64,000 bases of DNA from Allosphingosinicella indica (GTDB taxonomy: Bacteria; Pseudomonadota; Alphaproteobacteria; Sphingomonadales; Sphingomonadaceae), in contig NZ_LT840185.1 in NCBI RefSeq assembly GCF_900177405.1, positions 2,743,254 to 2,807,253 on the forward strand, read 5' to 3'. Shown in pieces: positions 61,576-64,000 of the stretch. Positions within the stretch are counted from its first letter, which is position 1. Each line of letters starts with the position of its first letter. Under the pieces are notes generated by a model that made no database searches, was not told where the DNA came from, and worked only from the letters and a program-made list of their open reading frames with translations. Position numbers and translations under genes: made by a program.

Positions 61576-61604
61576 GCGGCCCCCGCTGGTGAGCGGGAGC
61601 CGCC
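61575..61604. terminator. Strong bidirectional hairpin terminator
   Basis: GGCGGC-C-CCCGCT, loop GGTG, AGCGGG-A-GCCGCC form a 12-bp stem with one central C/A mismatch, placed between the convergent SpoU and TPR genes. No clear T-run is present. Confidence 0.65.
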
Positions 61605-61620
61605 GCATCCGCGACGGAAA

Positions 61621-62169
61621 CTACTTCCGGACGACGGTGAACCGCGTCAGCTCGGCCTGCGGCCGCTTCCACTGCGGATCGATCGTGCTGGCCTGCTTGT
61701 AGTCGTAATAAGCGGACTGCACGTCGCCGGTCATCTCATGCGCGACGCCACGGCTGAAATAGGCGACCGCCGGCTTGTTGGTGTTCTTCTCGATCGCCAG
61801 GCTGAACATCGGCAGCGCCTGCGCCCAGCCGTCGTTCTTCGAAAGCGCTACGCCCTTGTTGAGATAGGCCTCAGCTTGGTTGGGATCGCGCGCGATGGCG
61901 GCATCGAAGTCTGAAATCGCCGCCTGGGTGACGCCGCCCTTGAGCTTCAGGATGCCGCGGTTCACGAACGTCGCGACCGTCTCGTAGTTGGTGAGAGCCT
62001 CTTCGGAGAGCGCCTTGTCGCAATAGGCCGTGGCGCCGGCGTTGTAGAGACCGGACTCGGCGGCTTCGTAGCACATCCGGGCCGAGGTGGTGCCGACCAC
62101 CGTGACGGCGGCACTCGCGGGGATGGCGGCCATCGTCAGGACCGCAGCACAGATCAACCTTCCTCTCAT
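61621..62169 (-). CDS. Exported TPR protein downstream of pspF
   Basis: The 182-residue periplasmic protein has a signal peptide (LICAAVLTMAAIPASA), two Cys (MCYEAAESGLYNAGATAYC) and about three tetratricopeptide repeats (TFVNRGILKLKGGVTQAAISDFDAAIARDPNQAEAYLNKG and following). Function unknown; the position 43 bases after pspF suggests possible co-transcription with the stress regulator. Confidence 0.78.
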   Translation of the reverse strand: MRGRLICAAVLTMAAIPASAAVTVVGTTSARMCYEAAESGLYNAGATAYCDKALSEEALTNYETVATFVNRGILKLKGGVTQAAISDFDAAIARDPNQAEAYLNKGVALSKNDGWAQALPMFSLAIEKNTNKPAVAYFSRGVAHEMTGDVQSAYYDYKQASTIDPQWKRPQAELTRFTVVRK

Positions 62170-62212
62170 GTCACACCTCCTTGCCCCTGAGGTGGCTATA
62201 CTCCGAATCGTA

Positions 62213-63256
62213 TCATTGAGAAAGTATCTGATGCCGTTTCATCGCGTGGCGAAGCTGATCGTAGGAGAGCTGCAGCGCGGTGGCGGCGGCGCGCTGGTTC
62301 CAGCGGCAGCGCTCAAGCGCCTCGGCGAGGATGGCTTTCTCATATTCCGCTACGGCGAGGCGGAAATCGGCGCATTCGGCGGGGTTGTGCGCGGCCGTCA
62401 TTACCGCCTGCGCCGGCTGCGGGGCGGGCGACGCCTCGGCTGTCTTGGCGAGCGGCAGCGGCACCCAGGGAGATTCGAACGGATCGAACTGAATCGAATC
62501 GATCGCGCGTTCGGGATCGTCCCAACGGTAGACCGCGCGCTCTATGACGTTCCTGAGCTCGCGCACGTTGCCGGGCCAGCGGTAGGTCGCCATCTTGGCC
62601 TCCACCTCCTCGCTGAACCCCGGCCAGCGCGGCCATTCGAGCTCCATCGCCATGCGCCGCGCGAAATGATCGGCGAGGATCGGGATGTCGCTCTCGCGGT
62701 GGCGGAGCGGCGGCAGGGTGACGACCTCGAACGACAGCCGGTCGAGCAAATCGGAGCGGAAGCGCCCCTCCTCCGCCAGCCGTGGCAGATGCTCGTTGGT
62801 CGCGGCGACGATGCGGACGTCAACGGTGATCGGCTTGGAAGCGCCAATCCGCGTCACCTCGCCATATTCTACCGCGCGGAGCAGCCGGTCCTGCGCTGCG
62901 GCCGAGAGCGTCGCCAGCTCGTCTAGGAACAGAGTGCCGCCGTCGGCCTCCTCAAAGCGGCCGGCACGGGCGCGCTGCGCACCAGTGAACGATCCCGCCT
63001 CATGGCCGAACAGCTCGGCCTCGATCAGCGATTCCGGAAGCGCGGCGCAGTTCATCACCACCAGCGGCCCGTCCCACCGCGAGGAGAGATGGTGGAGGCG
63101 CTCGGCGATCAGCTCCTTGCCGGTGCCGCGCTCGCCGATGACGAGCACCGGCCGGTCGAGCGGCGCGGCGCGGCTGGCGCGCTCGACCGCATCGAGGAAG
63201 GAAGAGGATTGGCCGACAAGATGGGTGGTGCGCTCCATGCCGGATATTTGGTGCAT
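62213..63256 (-). CDS. pspF: Psp operon transcriptional activator PspF
   Basis: PspF is a sigma-54 enhancer-binding protein without a receiver domain. The 347-residue product has Walker A VIGERGTGKEL (about residues 38-48), ELFGHEAGSFTGA with the sigma-54 loop written GSFTGA, Walker B GTLFLDELATL, the sensor ATNEHLPRL, and a C-terminal HTH (RWNQRAAATALQLSYDQLRHAMKRH). ATG 63256 (MHQISGMERTTHLVGQ) is chosen because AGAGGTG lies 6 bases upstream; ATG 63238 is the alternative. It is divergent from pspA. Confidence 0.93.
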   Translation of the reverse strand: MHQISGMERTTHLVGQSSSFLDAVERASRAAPLDRPVLVIGERGTGKELIAERLHHLSSRWDGPLVVMNCAALPESLIEAELFGHEAGSFTGAQRARAGRFEEADGGTLFLDELATLSAAAQDRLLRAVEYGEVTRIGASKPITVDVRIVAATNEHLPRLAEEGRFRSDLLDRLSFEVVTLPPLRHRESDIPILADHFARRMAMELEWPRWPGFSEEVEAKMATYRWPGNVRELRNVIERAVYRWDDPERAIDSIQFDPFESPWVPLPLAKTAEASPAPQPAQAVMTAAHNPAECADFRLAVAEYEKAILAEALERCRWNQRAAATALQLSYDQLRHAMKRHQILSQ

Positions 63257-63261
63257 TTTCC

Positions 63262-63280
63262 CACCTCTTGGCAAGAGGTG
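63262..63280. promoter_or_regulatory. 19-bp perfect palindrome, candidate PspF enhancer site and pspF RBS hairpin
   Basis: CACCTCTTG (63262-63270), G, CAAGAGGTG (63272-63280). It lies roughly 84-102 bases upstream of the predicted sigma-54 start, the distance typical for PspF enhancer sites. On the minus strand its second arm is the Shine-Dalgarno of pspF, so in the mRNA an 8-bp hairpin with a 3-base loop would hide that site. Confidence 0.5.
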
Positions 63281-63338
63281 CCATGTCACCCGGATCGCCA
63301 TATCGCAAAAACCCGCGCAAATCCCCCGAAAATGCACT

Positions 63339-63354
63339 TGGCACGGAGCTTGAT
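63339..63354 (+). promoter_or_regulatory. Sigma-54 promoter of the psp operon
   Basis: TGGCACG-GAGC-TTGAT matches the sigma-54 consensus TGGCACG-N4-TTGC(A/T) at every core position except the C of the -12 GC, which is A. It lies downstream of the divergent pspF activator gene and about 50 bases before the first open frame of the psp operon. Confidence 0.75.
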
Positions 63355-63414
63355 AAGGAGAGGGTAACCGCCGGAGTACAGGCGGAGGCGTCAGCCGAAG
63401 TCAGGGAGACCACC

Positions 63415-63543
63415 ATGTTCGACTATGCTAACCTCAAGAGCGTCGCACTCGCGCTGATCGGCGCGCTCGCGCTCAGCACCGTGACGGTCGGAGCGGCCGT
63501 CGGACCGGCCGCAACCGGCCCGGTCGCTGGCGTGATCGCCTGA
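63415..63543 (+). CDS. 42-residue hydrophobic peptide in the psp leader
   Basis: The small frame starts at ATG 63415 with AGGGAG 6 bases upstream, lies between the sigma-54 promoter and pspA, and ends 32 bases before pspA. The peptide has a short polar start (MFDYANLKS), one hydrophobic segment of about 20 residues (VALALIGALALSTVTVGAAV) and a Gly/Pro/Ala tail. It could be a secreted or membrane-inserted Psp peptide or a leader peptide. No family is recognised from sequence alone. Confidence 0.6.
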   Translation: MFDYANLKSVALALIGALALSTVTVGAAVGPAATGPVAGVIA

Positions 63544-63575
63544 CCCCCGGGCGACGCAAGGCCAAGGAGTTTTCG

Positions 63576-64000
63576 ATGGGAATTTTCAGCCGCACGCGCG
63601 ACATCATCGCGGCGAATGTGACTGACCTTTTGGACAAGGCGGAGGACCCCGCCAAGATGATCCGGATGATCATTTTGGAGATGGAGGAGACGCTGGTCGA
63701 GGTGCGCGCATCTGCGGCGCGGACGATCGCGGACCAGAAGGAGATGCGCCGCCAGATCGCGAAGCTCGATGCGCTGGCGGGCAACTGGACCGAGAAGGCC
63801 GAGCTTGCGCTATCGAAGGACCGCGAGGATCTGGCGAAGGCGGCGCTGGTCGAGAAGCAGAAGGCCTCCGACCTTGCCGACCAGCTCAATGCCGAGATCG
63901 CGGTGCTCGACGATGCGCTGCGCGCCTCGGAAGGCGACATCGCCAAGCTCCAGGGCAAGCTGCGCGAGGCCCGCGCGCGCCAGAATGCGATCATGAGCCG
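63576..64000 (+). CDS. pspA: Phage shock protein A (5' part)
   Basis: The first 141 codons are present; the window ends within the gene. The start MGIFSRTRDIIAANVTDLLDKAEDPAKMIRMIILEMEETL is the characteristic PspA amphipathic helix and first coiled-coil segment, followed by long heptad-rich helices. PspA binds stressed membranes and inhibits PspF. AAGGAG lies 6 bases before ATG 63576. Confidence 0.96.
   Translation, partial: MGIFSRTRDIIAANVTDLLDKAEDPAKMIRMIILEMEETLVEVRASAARTIADQKEMRRQIAKLDALAGNWTEKAELALSKDREDLAKAALVEKQKASDLADQLNAEIAVLDDALRASEGDIAKLQGKLREARARQNAIMS

Overview
The window is a dense, GC-rich chromosomal segment of an alphaproteobacterium, most likely a sphingomonad (order Sphingomonadales). 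The evidence is the combination of CckA, ChvG/ChvI, a short HprK lacking its N-terminal domain, HdaA with a beta-clamp motif, the AddA-type recombination helicase and frequent GTG/TTG starts overlapping upstream stop codons. All genes look chromosomal and housekeeping in character. I see no insertion sequence, phage, integron, CRISPR array or rRNA. One tRNA (Asn, GTT) is present. No gap between genes exceeds about 180 bases, so there is no long non-coding stretch to describe.

Layout. 1-4.7 kb: the tail of mfd and two convergent EAL proteins with degenerate GGDEF domains. 4.8-5.7 kb: NAD kinase and tRNA-Asn. 5.8-13.5 kb (minus): addA, trxA, secA, a PilZ protein and a VanZ-like protein. 13.5-16.0 kb: a KefB-type antiporter (plus) facing crcB and a DUF486 membrane protein (minus). 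16.0-22.8 kb (minus): dapA, smpB, DUF2062, an M13 peptidase, cckA and a stand-alone receiver. 22.9-29.3 kb: lytic transglycosylase and greB (plus), an EF-hand lipoprotein and aspS (minus), rnd and an I78-like inhibitor (plus). 29.3-34.9 kb (minus): DUF2066-like gene, hdaA, ppk1, ppx. 34.9-37.6 kb (plus): purM, purN, a YjbR gene and a membrane-anchored unknown. 37.6-40.1 kb (minus): pepA, holC, ndk. 40.2-45.7 kb (plus): lptD, surA, pdxA, rsmA, the classic outer-membrane and ribosome-maturation cluster. 45.7-51.3 kb (minus): a CitE-like lyase, an M28 peptidase, guaB, an RsmB-family methyltransferase and a TPR protein. 51.4-54.7 kb (plus): SPFH/NfeD pair and a DUF885 lipoprotein. 54.7-56.3 kb (minus): pckA. 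56.5-61.6 kb (plus): chvI, chvG, hprK, rapZ, an EIIA-Man-type protein, HPr and a SpoU methyltransferase. 61.6-63.3 kb (minus): pspF followed by a TPR protein. 63.3-64 kb (plus): a sigma-54 promoter, a 42-residue leader peptide gene and the start of pspA.

Themes. Cell-cycle and second-messenger control appears several times: CckA, HdaA, two EAL proteins, and a PilZ gene with a CtrA-like site. Envelope homeostasis is also prominent: LptD/SurA, ChvGI, Psp, NfeD/SPFH and the transglycosylase. Genes are packed tightly. Many operon neighbours overlap by 1-14 bases, and three convergent pairs interlock their stop codons in a single CTAG. I found no clearly new multi-gene system. The best candidates for unreported detail are the psp control region (a palindrome that doubles as the pspF ribosome-binding site, and a 42-codon leader gene) and the separation of addA from addB.
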